Below, piece after piece: positions 24,431 through 32,405 of a DNA stretch of 64,000 nt. Each line of letters opens with the position of its first letter. Within the stretch, counting starts at the first letter, position 1. The notes under the pieces are model-generated. The model made no database searches and was not told the origin of the DNA. It worked only from the letters and a program-made list of their open reading frames with translations. The position numbers were made by a program, and so were the translations under genes. Location of the stretch: the NCBI GenBank assembly GCA_963755155.1, contig CAVWIV010000007.1:558001-622000 (forward strand), given 5' to 3'. Origin of the DNA: PALSA-612 sp963755155 (GTDB taxonomy: Bacteria; Actinomycetota; Thermoleophilia; Gaiellales; Gaiellaceae).

Positions 24431-25806
24431 TGGCTCAGGCCCCCGTCGCCTTCGGTGACGAGGTCGAGGTGAAGATCGACTCGCTCGCGTACGGCGGCAA
24501 CGGCGTGGGGCGACTCGACGGCTACGTCCTCTTCGTGCGGCGAGGCCTGCCCGGGGACGTCGTGCGCGCGCGCGTGACGAAGGTGCGGCGGAGCCACGCG
24601 GAGGCGCTGGCGGTCGACGTCGTGGAGCCCGGCGCCGACCGGGTCGAGGCCCCCTGCGACCACTATCCGGCGTGCGGCGGCTGCCGCTTCCAGGACCTTG
24701 CGTACGACGTCCAGCTCGCGCAGAAGGCGGCTCAGGTACGCGACGCGCTCGTGCGGCTCGGCGGGATCGCGGAGCCGCCGCTCGAGGAAGCCGTCCCCGC
24801 AGAGTCCGTGTTCCACTATCGCAACAAGCTCGAGTACTCGTTCGCGCCGGGGGCCGACGGGCTGGTGCTCGGCTTCCACCGGGCCGGGCGCTGGGACGAG
24901 GTGCTCGACATCCGCGAGTGCTGGCTGACGACGAAGCTCGGCAACGACCTCCGCGATGCGGCCCGCGCGTGGGCGAGAGAACATCGCTTGGAGCCGTACG
25001 ACCAGCGCGCGCAGACGGGCTACCTCCGCCATCTCGTCTTCCGCGAGGGGCGCAACACCGGCCAGGCGCTCGTCGTCCTCGTCACTGCTCCGGGGGAGCT
25101 GCCGGAGGAGTCGTTCGTGCGGGCGATGACCCGCTTTCCGGAGGTGAAGTCCGTCTACTGGGGCGTCAACGATCGGCCCGCCGAGGTGACGGGCGTCCCG
25201 TCGAAGCTGCTCTGGGGCGAGGAGGCGATCGAGGAGGAGCTCTGCGGGCTGCGGTTCCGCGTGCGGCCGAACGCGTTCCTACAGACGAACACGGCCATGG
25301 CAGAGCGTCTGTACGAGCTCGCCGTCGAGTACGCGGGCCTCGAGGGCGGCGAGACCGTCTACGACCTCTACTGCGGCACGGGCACCATCGGCCTCGTCAT
25401 GGCGAAGAACGCGATGACGGTATGGGGGGTGGAGGCGTCCGAGGAGTCCGTCGCCTGCGCGATCGAGAACGCGGAGCTGAATGGCATCGGCAACACGGCG
25501 TTCTTCGCCGGCGAGGTGGGGAGATCGCTCGAGGAGCTGCGCGAGCGCGCCGGCCCGCCCGACCTCGTCGTGGTCGATCCGCCACGGGCCGGTCTCTCAG
25601 GCAAGGCGCTGCGCCAGGTCGCGCGCTTAGAGGCGCCGCGCATCGTCTACGTCTCGTGCAACCCGACGACGCTCGCCGGCAACGTCAAGGAGCTCACCGG
25701 GGAGTGGGGCTACACGCTCGTCCGCGCGCGGCCGGTCGACATGTTCCCGCACACGCCACACGTCGAGACGGTGGCGCTCCTTGCACGACCCTCCGGCGTG
25801 CCTTAG
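24430..25806 (+). CDS. RlmD-like TRAM-domain RNA (uracil-C5)-methyltransferase
   Basis: The 458-residue protein begins with a TRAM domain (VEVKIDSLAYGGNGVGRLDG, VLFVRRGLPGDVV). Next come cysteines CDHYPACGGCRFQDLAY near residues 75-84, consistent with an iron-sulfur cluster, a central RNA-binding domain, and a SAM methyltransferase domain: VYDLYCGTGTIGLVMAKNA, VVDPPRAGLSGKALRQVA and IVYVSCNPTTLAGNVKEL with the catalytic cysteine. It should make m5U in 23S rRNA (U1939 type) or tRNA. The exact target cannot be read from sequence. Confidence 0.92.
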   Translation: MAQAPVAFGDEVEVKIDSLAYGGNGVGRLDGYVLFVRRGLPGDVVRARVTKVRRSHAEALAVDVVEPGADRVEAPCDHYPACGGCRFQDLAYDVQLAQKAAQVRDALVRLGGIAEPPLEEAVPAESVFHYRNKLEYSFAPGADGLVLGFHRAGRWDEVLDIRECWLTTKLGNDLRDAARAWAREHRLEPYDQRAQTGYLRHLVFREGRNTGQALVVLVTAPGELPEESFVRAMTRFPEVKSVYWGVNDRPAEVTGVPSKLLWGEEAIEEELCGLRFRVRPNAFLQTNTAMAERLYELAVEYAGLEGGETVYDLYCGTGTIGLVMAKNAMTVWGVEASEESVACAIENAELNGIGNTAFFAGEVGRSLEELRERAGPPDLVVVDPPRAGLSGKALRQVARLEAPRIVYVSCNPTTLAGNVKELTGEWGYTLVRARPVDMFPHTPHVETVALLARPSGVP

Positions 25807-25839
25807 GGTCGAGGTCAGTCAATCGAGGAGGGGGAAGGA

Positions 25840-26397
25840 ATGGCAAGAAGGCTTGTGACGCTGCTCGTCGTCCTGTGCTTCGGCACGTTCGTGTTCGCCG
25901 CTGCGGGATGCGGAGGCGACGACGACGGCGGCTCTGCTTCCGAGGACACGGAGCTGACCGAGACGACCACCACAGAAGAGACGACCACCACAGAAGAGAC
26001 GACGACCGAGGAAGAGACCACCGAGGAAGAGACGACCGAGACGACCGAGACAAGTGCGACGGGCTCGGTTACCGAGAATTGCGAGGAGTTCGCGAAGATC
26101 GGCGCCCAGGTCTCGGAGGCGATCACGGGAACCGCTGACGTCGACGAGATCAAGGCGGCGTTCGATGAGCTCGCCGAGGCAGCGCCAGACGAGATCAGGG
26201 CGGACTTCGAAGTCCTGGCCGAGTACATGGGGGCGGTCGCCGACGCGCTCAGCGGCGTCGACGTCGGCGCGGGTGAGACGCCGGATCCAGCGGCTCTCGC
26301 GAAGCTCGGGCAGATCGACGCGGCCGAAGCGACGGCTGCATCCACGAACATCTCGAACTGGGTGACCGAAAACTGCACGGGAGCGACTACCCCGTAG
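25840..26397 (+). CDS. putative lipoprotein with Thr/Glu-rich linker
   Basis: The 185-residue protein has a lipoprotein signal (VLCFGTFVFAAAGCGGDDD), with Cys24 in the AAGC lipobox. It is followed by a ~45-residue linker of Thr and Glu repeats (TEETTTTEETTTEEETTEEE) and a small helical domain bounded by two cysteines (TENCEEFAKIGAQ and WVTENCTGA). It is probably anchored outside the membrane with a wall-spanning stalk. I do not recognise the domain. A strong SD (GGAGGGGGAAGGA) precedes the ATG. Confidence 0.82.
   Translation: MARRLVTLLVVLCFGTFVFAAAGCGGDDDGGSASEDTELTETTTTEETTTTEETTTEEETTEEETTETTETSATGSVTENCEEFAKIGAQVSEAITGTADVDEIKAAFDELAEAAPDEIRADFEVLAEYMGAVADALSGVDVGAGETPDPAALAKLGQIDAAEATAASTNISNWVTENCTGATTP
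25954..26052 (+). repeat. ACC/GAG coding repeat of the lipoprotein linker
   Basis: Near-tandem acgaccaccacagaagag units and shorter derivatives encode the Thr-Glu linker in frame. It is a low-complexity coding repeat, not a mobile or CRISPR repeat. Confidence 0.7.
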
Positions 26398-26404
26398 CGA
26401 CAGC

Positions 26405-26448
26405 GAGCTGCCGCCGTGCTGGGCTCTTAGCTAGTACGGCGGCAGCTC
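26405..26448. terminator. bidirectional hairpin between convergent genes
   Basis: GAGCTGCCGCCGT (26405-26417) and ACGGCGGCAGCTC (26436-26448) form a perfect 13-bp stem with an 18-base loop. It begins 8 bases after the lipoprotein stop and extends into the last codons of the convergent uracil-DNA glycosylase gene, whose stop codon is in the loop. No long T-run. Its placement fits a shared terminator. Confidence 0.65.
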
Positions 26449-27018
26449 AGCCCACCAGGCCCCGACGGGCTTGAACGCGCTCCAGAACGCCTTCTTCAGC
26501 GTCTCGTCGTCGAGCGAGGCGTCGATGTCGGGGCAGACGACGACCTCGACCGTCGGCGTGAAGGGCTGAAGCTCTCCCAGCCGTGTCTCGACTTCCTGGG
26601 CCAGCGGGAACGCGAGCCCGTTGAGGAAGCCGAGCGCATCCTCGCCCATGCAGACGATGAGCTTGGGCTGGACGATGTGGAGCTCGCGGGCGAGCCATTC
26701 GCGTGAGCGATCGTCCGGCTCCGCCCCTTCGAACTTCAGGCAGTTCGTCCCGTAGACGGCCATCGGGTCGACGCGCAGCCGCTGGAGGGATCGCAGGACC
26801 GCCTGGCCGGCGCGGCCGTAGAACGCTACGCCCTCCTCGATCTCGGATCCCTGCGGCCCGTACTTCAGGAGCATGATGTCGGCCATCGGATGCCCCGATC
26901 CGAGCACCGGGACCGAGCCTTCGCCGGCGGCGCGCGTGATCTCGTCGCCGAGATCGTTGACCTCGCGGATCGCCTTCTGCAGGTACTTCTCGTAGATCTC
27001 GTCCGTCGGCACCGCCAC
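26431..27018 (-). CDS. uracil-DNA glycosylase superfamily protein
   Basis: The 195-residue protein resembles family 4-like uracil-DNA glycosylases: VPVLGSGHPMADIMLLKYGP in place of the GEAPG motif, EEGVAFYGRAGQAVLRSLQR, VYGTNCLKFEG, and LHIVQPKLIVCMGEDAL. The N-terminal cysteines that ligate the iron-sulfur cluster in classical family 4 enzymes are absent, and the first motif is altered (LLKYGPQGSEIEEG), so activity or substrate may differ. Cytosolic. It is oriented like the downstream part of the long minus-strand run. Confidence 0.78.
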   Translation of the reverse strand: MAVPTDEIYEKYLQKAIREVNDLGDEITRAAGEGSVPVLGSGHPMADIMLLKYGPQGSEIEEGVAFYGRAGQAVLRSLQRLRVDPMAVYGTNCLKFEGAEPDDRSREWLARELHIVQPKLIVCMGEDALGFLNGLAFPLAQEVETRLGELQPFTPTVEVVVCPDIDASLDDETLKKAFWSAFKPVGAWWAELPPY

Positions 27019-27040
27019 GTGAGTCCCAGGACCTTCTCGT

Positions 27041-28663
27041 CTAGCGGACCTTTTCCTTGACCTGGGCTACCCACTTCAGAGACTGGAGGTACGCGAGCGA
27101 CTTCGGCCGGCGAAGGATCTCGGCAGTGTGGAGGCTCATGAGAAACTCCTCCGGCGTCCGGAACTCGCGCATGCGCACCGCGCCGGTGCCGAGGCCGGGC
27201 AGCACGTGTGCGTCTGAGCCCGCGCCCTGGAGAACGTTGTACTTTCGGGCGAAACGCAGCGATTCGTCGTTGTACGTCTCCATCAGCAGCCTCGCGTTGT
27301 ACACCTCGAGCACGTCGATCTCCGCGAGGTGGCGATGGAGCGTCTGCGGGGCGGGAATGGCATGACGGCGATCGAACGGGTGCGGCAGGAAGACGAGCCC
27401 GCCCTGCTCGCGGATCGCTGCGAGCGTGTCCCCGAAGCTCATGCCGCGTGGGATCTCCTCCTGGAGGAAGAGCCCGATCACCTCGCCCTGCCCCTTCGTC
27501 TTGATCTCCTCGCCGGGGATGACGATGAGGTCACGGCCCCGCGCGAGCTCGACGGCCTCGAGCGCACCGCCGAAGACGTTGTGGTCGGTGACTGCGATCG
27601 CGCCAAGCCCGATCTCCTCCGCTGCATCGAGCAACGCTGCGGCCGGCACGCTGCAGTCGTGCGACCACGACGTGTGCGTGTGGAGGTCGCAGACGATCCA
27701 GTCGCGGTCGGCGAGCGGATCGCCTTCGATCCGCCTGGTCCGCCGTCGACCCGCGAGACCGCGGTAGACGCGGTCGAGCTCGGCCGCGACGGCATCGAAG
27801 CCATCGCCGGGGACGCCCGCGCCCGAGGAGGCGGCCGCTTCGAGGGCGACCCGCTCGCTGCCGGCGGGTGCGGTGACGACCTCGCTCGCTCCGTTGAGGA
27901 GAGCGGCACGGTCGTCCACGGATGGCTGCGTGCGGACGTGGACGCGGCCGCGTAGGCGAAGCGGCACGTACGGACGCTTGGCGAGGGCGCTGTGCCTCAG
28001 CAGCACGAGCTCCCAGCCGTCGAGGGCATCGAGCCGCCGCATCGCGGCGCGTGCGACCTCCCGCTCACCCGGAACGAGCTCGACGACGATCCGCTTTGTC
28101 TTCGTGGAGGGCCGGAAGTGCTCGCGGTCGACCCCGGGGGAGATCACCGTGTAGTCGCCGGGGAAGCGCTCGGCGGCGGCGTCGGCCGTGACGTGCGAGG
28201 TGGCGAGCAGCGCGTCGATCCTGCCGAGCAGCCGAGTGCGCTGCGCCTTGCCGGGGGGATAGAAGATGCGCTCGGGCGAGAAGAACGTCGCTACGGTCAG
28301 AGCCTCGGTGTCGCGAAGCGCGAGGTACGAGAGGCTGGGCACGCCCGGCTCGAAGCCATGGACGATGTCGAACCTGCCGCGCGCCAGCGCGAGCGCGAGG
28401 CTCGCCCGCACGCCGACCGGCGCGGCCAGCGTGCTGCGGCGGGAGACGGGGAGAGCCGGGCCGATCGCCACGAAGTCGCCGAGCTCGCCGCTCTGGAGCG
28501 CACGACGTCCTTCCCGCAGGTCTCGTGCGCGGGTCGACGGCGCGAGCACGGTGACTGTGTGGCCGAGTCGCCGCAGCTCGTGCGCGACGCCGGCGACGTG
28601 GTCGTTCACATCGTGCGGCTGCGACCAGGCAAACGGGGTGACGAGGCAGATTCGGAGGCTCAC
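27041..28663 (-). CDS. GT4-type glycosyltransferase fused to a PHP phosphoesterase domain
   Basis: The 540-residue protein has two parts. Residues 1-~300 look like a GT-B glycosyltransferase (family 4): MSLRICLVTPFAWSQPHDVN, GVAHELRRLGHTVTVLAPST, FDIVHGFEPGVPSLSYLA and TVISPGVDREHFRP. Residues ~325-540 form a PHP metal-phosphoesterase domain: IVCDLHTHTSWSHDCSVP, AIAVTDHNVFGG, VIPGEEIKTKGQGEVIGLF, LPHPFDRRH and GSDAHVLPGLGTG. Substrates are unknown. A sugar transferred by one half could be dephosphorylated by the other, which is inference. No membrane segment is seen. Confidence 0.87.
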   Translation of the reverse strand: MSLRICLVTPFAWSQPHDVNDHVAGVAHELRRLGHTVTVLAPSTRARDLREGRRALQSGELGDFVAIGPALPVSRRSTLAAPVGVRASLALALARGRFDIVHGFEPGVPSLSYLALRDTEALTVATFFSPERIFYPPGKAQRTRLLGRIDALLATSHVTADAAAERFPGDYTVISPGVDREHFRPSTKTKRIVVELVPGEREVARAAMRRLDALDGWELVLLRHSALAKRPYVPLRLRGRVHVRTQPSVDDRAALLNGASEVVTAPAGSERVALEAAASSGAGVPGDGFDAVAAELDRVYRGLAGRRRTRRIEGDPLADRDWIVCDLHTHTSWSHDCSVPAAALLDAAEEIGLGAIAVTDHNVFGGALEAVELARGRDLIVIPGEEIKTKGQGEVIGLFLQEEIPRGMSFGDTLAAIREQGGLVFLPHPFDRRHAIPAPQTLHRHLAEIDVLEVYNARLLMETYNDESLRFARKYNVLQGAGSDAHVLPGLGTGAVRMREFRTPEEFLMSLHTAEILRRPKSLAYLQSLKWVAQVKEKVR

Positions 28664-28674
28664 CTCGGGCGAGT

Positions 28675-29364
28675 CTAGCCCTGGCGTCGAAGCACGAGCC
28701 TCTCGCCGGCAGCCGGCGACTCGATCTGAACACCGTCAAGCGCCTCACGCGACGCCACGAGCTCCACACCGTCGAGTGCCGCGAGAATGCGGACGCCTGT
28801 GGCCGAGGCACCGGCTGCCGTGAAGCGCTGGAGGACGGGCACGAGCAGCCAGCCCAGCAGGCCGAGGATCGAGAAGGTTCCGACGGCCTTCCACAGCGTT
28901 GCGCCGTCCTCTTCGCCGAGGATGCCGACCGTCGTCCCGGACACGGCGATGGCCAGTGCGAGCCAGGTGCCGACGACGACGACTCGCAGCCGACCGCGGT
29001 GAAGCAGCATCTGTGTCGATACGAGGAGGGTGGCGATGAGGGTGACGGCGGCGACTCCCGCGAGCTTCGTCAGCGGGTCGTCGTCGAAGTCCCTCCACGT
29101 CGCGGCCGTGATGAGCACGAAGCTCGCGACTGCAACGACCGCCGCCAACCAGCCGTAGGTGACGAAGATCGACCGCTCGACCAGGGCGAGAGCCGCGAAC
29201 GCCGCTCCAGACGCGACGAGCAGCGTGACCAGCGTGAGGAGGATCTTGCCGTCGGTCTCCGTGAAGTCGCTACGGAGCAGCCCTGCAACGCCGATCAGGG
29301 CGGCCACGACGAGCGTCGCAGCCGCCCCGATCCAGAAGATCCGGCTCAGCCGGTGTCCCTTCAC
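28675..29364 (-). CDS. polytopic membrane protein of unknown function
   Basis: The 229-residue protein starts with GTG overlapping the stop of the inositol-phosphate synthase gene. It has six or more hydrophobic segments, for example IFWIGAAATLVVAALIGVAG, ILLTLVTLLVASGAAFAALA, WLAAVVAVASFVLITAATW, VVVVGTWLALAIAVSGTTVG and TFSILGLLGWLLVPVLQRF, and a short cytosolic-looking C-terminus. I know no family. Cotranslation with the inositol-phosphate synthase is the only clue to its role. The frame runs further upstream, but that part is a shadow of the synthase gene. Confidence 0.75.
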   Translation of the reverse strand: MKGHRLSRIFWIGAAATLVVAALIGVAGLLRSDFTETDGKILLTLVTLLVASGAAFAALALVERSIFVTYGWLAAVVAVASFVLITAATWRDFDDDPLTKLAGVAAVTLIATLLVSTQMLLHRGRLRVVVVGTWLALAIAVSGTTVGILGEEDGATLWKAVGTFSILGLLGWLLVPVLQRFTAAGASATGVRILAALDGVELVASREALDGVQIESPAAGERLVLRRQG

Positions 29365-30830
29365 GCCTTCGCTGCCACCTTGGCCTTCGAGCGCGCGTTC
29401 TGCTTGATGAAGCGCTCGGTCAGCTCGCGTGCCTCGTCGTCGCGGATCTGCTTTGGCGGCGACTTCATGAGGTAGGCGCTCGGCGCCTCGAGCGGGCCGC
29501 CGATGCCCTTGTCGAGGGCGAGCTTCGCCAGCCGGACTGCGTCGATGACGATGCCGGCCGAGTTCGGCGAGTCCCACACCTCGAGCTTGAGCTCGATGTT
29601 GAGCGGTACGTCGCCGAAGGCCGTGCCCTCCATGCGGATGTAGGCCCACTTGCGGTCCGAGAGCCACGGCACGTAGTCCGACGGCCCGACGTGGACGTTC
29701 TCCGCGCCGATGTCGTAGTCGAGCATCGACGTGACGGCGTTCGTCTTCGAGATCTTCTTCGACTCCAGCCGGTCGCGCTCGAGCATGTTGAGGAAGTCGG
29801 AGTTGCCGCCGACGTTCAGCTGCATCGTGCGGTCGAGGTGGACGCCGCGGTCCTGGAAGAGCGTCGTCAGCACCCGGTGCGAGATCGTCGCGCCCACCTG
29901 CGACTTGATGTCGTCGCCGATGATCGGCAGACCGGCATCCTTGAAGCGCTTCGAGAAGTGGCCGCCCTTGGCGATGAAGACGGGCATGCAGTTGACCATG
30001 GCCACGCCGGCCTCGAGGATCTGCTCCGTGTACCACTTCGTCGCCATCTCCGAGCCGACGGGCAGGTAGTTGACGACGACGTCCGTACCGGTCTCCTTGA
30101 GGATGCCGACGACGTCGTCCGTGTCGCCCGGCGCCTTCTCGACGACCTCGGACAGGTATTTGCCGATGCCGTCGTGCGTCATGCCGCGCGAGACCGTGAT
30201 GCCGGTCTTCTTCACGTTCGCGAACTTGATCGTGTCGTTCGGGTGCGCCCAGATGGCGTCGGCGAGATCGACGCCCACCTTGCCCTTGACGACGTCGAAC
30301 GCGGCGGTGAACTCGATGTCGGAGATGTGATAGCCGCCGAGATCGACGTGCATGAGGCCGGGGACGGTTTCCTCGGGCGAGGCGTCCTTGTAGTACTCGA
30401 CGCCCTGGAGCAGCGAGTTGGCGCAGTTGCCGACGCCGATGAGGGCGACGCGCACCTTGTCCTTCGAGGGGCGTGCCTTGCCGTTCTGCTGAGACATGGT
30501 GTCCTTTCGTGGGGTCTTGTGCGGGACGGAGAGGCCGTCCGCGAGTGTGCGGTTGATGAGGTCGTTGACGCTCGTGCCCTGGCGCCGTGCGTCCTTCTCC
30601 AGCTCGTGCTTCAGGTCGTCCGGGACACGCAGGAGGACGACGGGGCTCGCGCCGGGGAGGGGGCTCTTACGTCCCGACGGTGTGTACGGCACGTCGAACG
30701 AGTCGGCGAGGAGGCCGACCGCCACGTCGTTCAAGCTGGCCCCGCGCCGCGCGGTCTCACGCACGAGCGCCTTCTTCAGTGGGGCGGGCATCCTGACGAG
30801 GAGCCCCTTGCGAGAAGTGATAGCACTCAA
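29361..30830 (-). CDS. ino1: two ribbon-helix-helix-like segments in frame with inositol-3-phosphate synthase
   Basis: The open frame encodes 489 residues. The first ~110 hold two ribbon-helix-helix-like units: GLLVRMPAPLKKALVRETAR with GASLNDVAVGLLADSF, and VVLLRVPDDLKHELEKDARR with GTSVNDLINRTLADGL. From residue 112 (MSQQNGKARPSKDKVRVALI) the protein is an actinobacterial-type myo-inositol-1-phosphate synthase: GVGNCANSLLQGVEYYKD (NAD site), INCMP-type VAMVNCMPVFIAKG, GDDIKSQVGATISHR, LNVGGNSDFLNML and EVWDSPNSAGIVIDAVR. It makes inositol 3-phosphate from glucose 6-phosphate. An internal ATG at 30497 with AAAGGA upstream could give the free 378-residue enzyme. The TTG start lies between two palindromes. 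Confidence 0.88.
   Translation of the reverse strand: MSAITSRKGLLVRMPAPLKKALVRETARRGASLNDVAVGLLADSFDVPYTPSGRKSPLPGASPVVLLRVPDDLKHELEKDARRQGTSVNDLINRTLADGLSVPHKTPRKDTMSQQNGKARPSKDKVRVALIGVGNCANSLLQGVEYYKDASPEETVPGLMHVDLGGYHISDIEFTAAFDVVKGKVGVDLADAIWAHPNDTIKFANVKKTGITVSRGMTHDGIGKYLSEVVEKAPGDTDDVVGILKETGTDVVVNYLPVGSEMATKWYTEQILEAGVAMVNCMPVFIAKGGHFSKRFKDAGLPIIGDDIKSQVGATISHRVLTTLFQDRGVHLDRTMQLNVGGNSDFLNMLERDRLESKKISKTNAVTSMLDYDIGAENVHVGPSDYVPWLSDRKWAYIRMEGTAFGDVPLNIELKLEVWDSPNSAGIVIDAVRLAKLALDKGIGGPLEAPSAYLMKSPPKQIRDDEARELTERFIKQNARSKAKVAAKA
30495..30507 (-). promoter_or_regulatory. internal ribosome-binding site and ATG for inositol-phosphate synthase
   Basis: On the minus strand AAAGGACACCATG places an AAAGGA Shine-Dalgarno 4 bases before an in-frame ATG at 30497. 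The enzyme domain begins exactly here (378 residues, close to mycobacterial Ino1), so translation may start both at the regulator and at this internal site. Confidence 0.6.
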
Positions 30831-30842
30831 AGTGCTAGCACT
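30816..30842. promoter_or_regulatory. tandem 12-bp palindromes flanking the TTG start
   Basis: Read on the minus strand, AGTGCTAGCACT (30842-30831, perfect palindrome) is followed by ttg (30830-30828), then AGTGCTATCACT (30827-30816, one mismatched pair). Repeat spacing is 15 bp. Short tandem palindromes are typical ribbon-helix-helix dimer sites, and the encoded protein starts with such domains, so autoregulation is likely. The half-site TAGCACT resembles half of CIRCE, but the spacing is wrong for HrcA. Confidence 0.6.
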
Positions 30843-30851
30843 CTACCAGGT

Positions 30852-31586
30852 CTAGGTACAGGTAATGAAGAAGCCGGACAGCTCGATCTTGCCGAGATAG
30901 ACGGAGAGCCTGAGGTACTCGATCTTCCCCGAGTCCGCGCAGTAGTCGGGCTTGCTGGCGACCAGCTTGACTCGCTTCCCGTTCGTGGGACAGTTGTCGC
31001 CGGGGCGACAGTAGTCCAGTCGCAGCGTGCCGAAGCCGATTGCCGTCCTGCCGCCGAACTTCGTCCAGCGGATGCCCGTGAAGCGCTCGCCGGATCGCGA
31101 GCCCCGACGACTGTCGCTGATGGTCGTCGGGCGCAGCTGCCAGCGCGCGCCGAAGAGGTAGCTCTCGTAGAAGACGCGGATCGTCGCCTGTACGCGCCGC
31201 TTGTATTCGGCTCGAACGTCGTACGACGCCACCCACTTCACGGGTTGGCCGGTCTGGTCAGCGTTGCAGATCCGGTCGGCGAGAACGGTGATCTTTACCG
31301 TCGACCCGGCCACGACCACGGCGGTCACCCGCGTGCCCCGGCTGTCCCTGTCACGGTCGCCGACTCGGGGCTTGACGACCTTGATGCCCGTGGCGCCGGG
31401 GGGCAGTCGCCTGATCAGGGTCGCAGTCTCACCGCAGCCGGTTCCGCTCACCTGCTCGGTGGTGCTGGCGAAGAACGGAAAGACGACGGAGTTCGAGGGA
31501 CCGAGCCTCGTCTCCGCGGCCGCGGAGACACCGACGACCACGATGCTCAGGAGCGCGCCGGCCAGCACGCTTCGGCGGGCTGTCAC
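30852..31586 (-). CDS. secreted hypothetical protein
   Basis: The 244-residue protein has a signal peptide (VTARRSVLAGALLSIVVVGV, cleavage near SAAA). The mature beta-rich domain has about seven cysteines (SGTGCGETATL, DRICNADQTG, LDYCRPGDNCPTNG, KPDYCADSGK, FFITCT at the end). It starts at GTG overlapping the stop of the phospholipase-like gene, so it is cotranslated with it. The repeat-like fold features YDVRAEYKRRVQATIRVFYE suggest an immunoglobulin-like or similar sandwich, which is only an impression. No family recognised. Confidence 0.75.
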   Translation of the reverse strand: MTARRSVLAGALLSIVVVGVSAAAETRLGPSNSVVFPFFASTTEQVSGTGCGETATLIRRLPPGATGIKVVKPRVGDRDRDSRGTRVTAVVVAGSTVKITVLADRICNADQTGQPVKWVASYDVRAEYKRRVQATIRVFYESYLFGARWQLRPTTISDSRRGSRSGERFTGIRWTKFGGRTAIGFGTLRLDYCRPGDNCPTNGKRVKLVASKPDYCADSGKIEYLRLSVYLGKIELSGFFITCT

Positions 31587-32398
31587 TTGCAGCAGTGGCA
31601 GCCTTCCGACTGCGCGTTCCAGTAGTCCGAGTCGGCCGCGAGGGCGACTCCAGCGCAATAGGTGTTTGCCTCGGTGTTGCAGCCACGACGCTTGGGGTCC
31701 GCAGCATCTGGCCACGTGTCCTTGCACGCCTTCAGCAGGCCTTTGCAGAACGCCTTGTCGCATGCGTCCTTGTCCTTCAGGCAGGTGCCGTAGCAGACGT
31801 CGTGCTTGTTGCAGGCCGGCGTGAAGTTGGCTTTCTTCCCCTTGCCCTTGGCCGGCCAGGTGTCGGGCACATCGAACTCCTTCGACCCGCAACCGTTCTT
31901 CGTCGGCTTGTACTTCTCAGACTTCGGCCGCGGAACACGCGTGTCCTTGCACGCGCGGGCACTGAAGCCTTCGAACTTGGGCTGGACGCCGCGGGGCGTA
32001 CAGCACTGTGTCTTGGGCTCGTAGCGCCTCACCTCCGCCCCGAGGACGGGATCCTTGTACTTGCACCCCGGGATGCACTTCAGGTCGATGCAGAACTCAT
32101 CCTTCTCGCAGCAAGGCCCGCCGCAGCACTTCCCAGCTAGGCAGCACTGGTAGTTCTCGCTCGGTGGGGCGATCTTGCAGCACGAGTAGCTCCCTGGCCC
32201 GAACTGCCCTTCGCACGTGTTCAAGCTCCCGGGAGGGCACGCCACGGCTGATGTGGTCACTGCCGCGCCCGCCGTCCGCGAGCGGAGCGCAGGCACGGCT
32301 GCCACAACGACAGCCGTGCCGAGCAGACGCATTGCCCGACGCCGCGGCATCGGCGTGGCCAGGCTACGAGCGATGTTGTCGAAGGCGCTCGGACTCAC
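31583..32398 (-). CDS. exported cysteine-rich protein with phospholipase A2 motif
   Basis: The 271-residue protein begins with the shared leader (FDNIARSLATPMPRRRAMRL, with twin arginines). It then has a cysteine-rich stretch (SCCKIAPP, YQCCLAGKCCGGPCCEKDEF) and a C-terminal domain containing TPACNKHDVCYGTC near residue 200. That is the Ca-site/catalytic His-Asp motif of secreted phospholipase A2 (C-x2-HD-x-CY), followed by helix cysteines DKDACDKAFCKGLLKAC. 28 cysteines in all. It should cleave phospholipids or bind membranes outside the cell, if the Asp-His pair is active. It overlaps the next gene. Confidence 0.82.
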   Translation of the reverse strand: MSPSAFDNIARSLATPMPRRRAMRLLGTAVVVAAVPALRSRTAGAAVTTSAVACPPGSLNTCEGQFGPGSYSCCKIAPPSENYQCCLAGKCCGGPCCEKDEFCIDLKCIPGCKYKDPVLGAEVRRYEPKTQCCTPRGVQPKFEGFSARACKDTRVPRPKSEKYKPTKNGCGSKEFDVPDTWPAKGKGKKANFTPACNKHDVCYGTCLKDKDACDKAFCKGLLKACKDTWPDAADPKRRGCNTEANTYCAGVALAADSDYWNAQSEGCHCCK

Positions 32399-32405
32399 CT
32401 CGCGC

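Noticed and set aside
30816..30842. CIRCE operator for HrcA
   Set aside because: The TAGCACTC half-site matches CIRCE, but the partner half has a 3-base or zero-base spacer instead of 9, and the gene downstream is not a chaperone.
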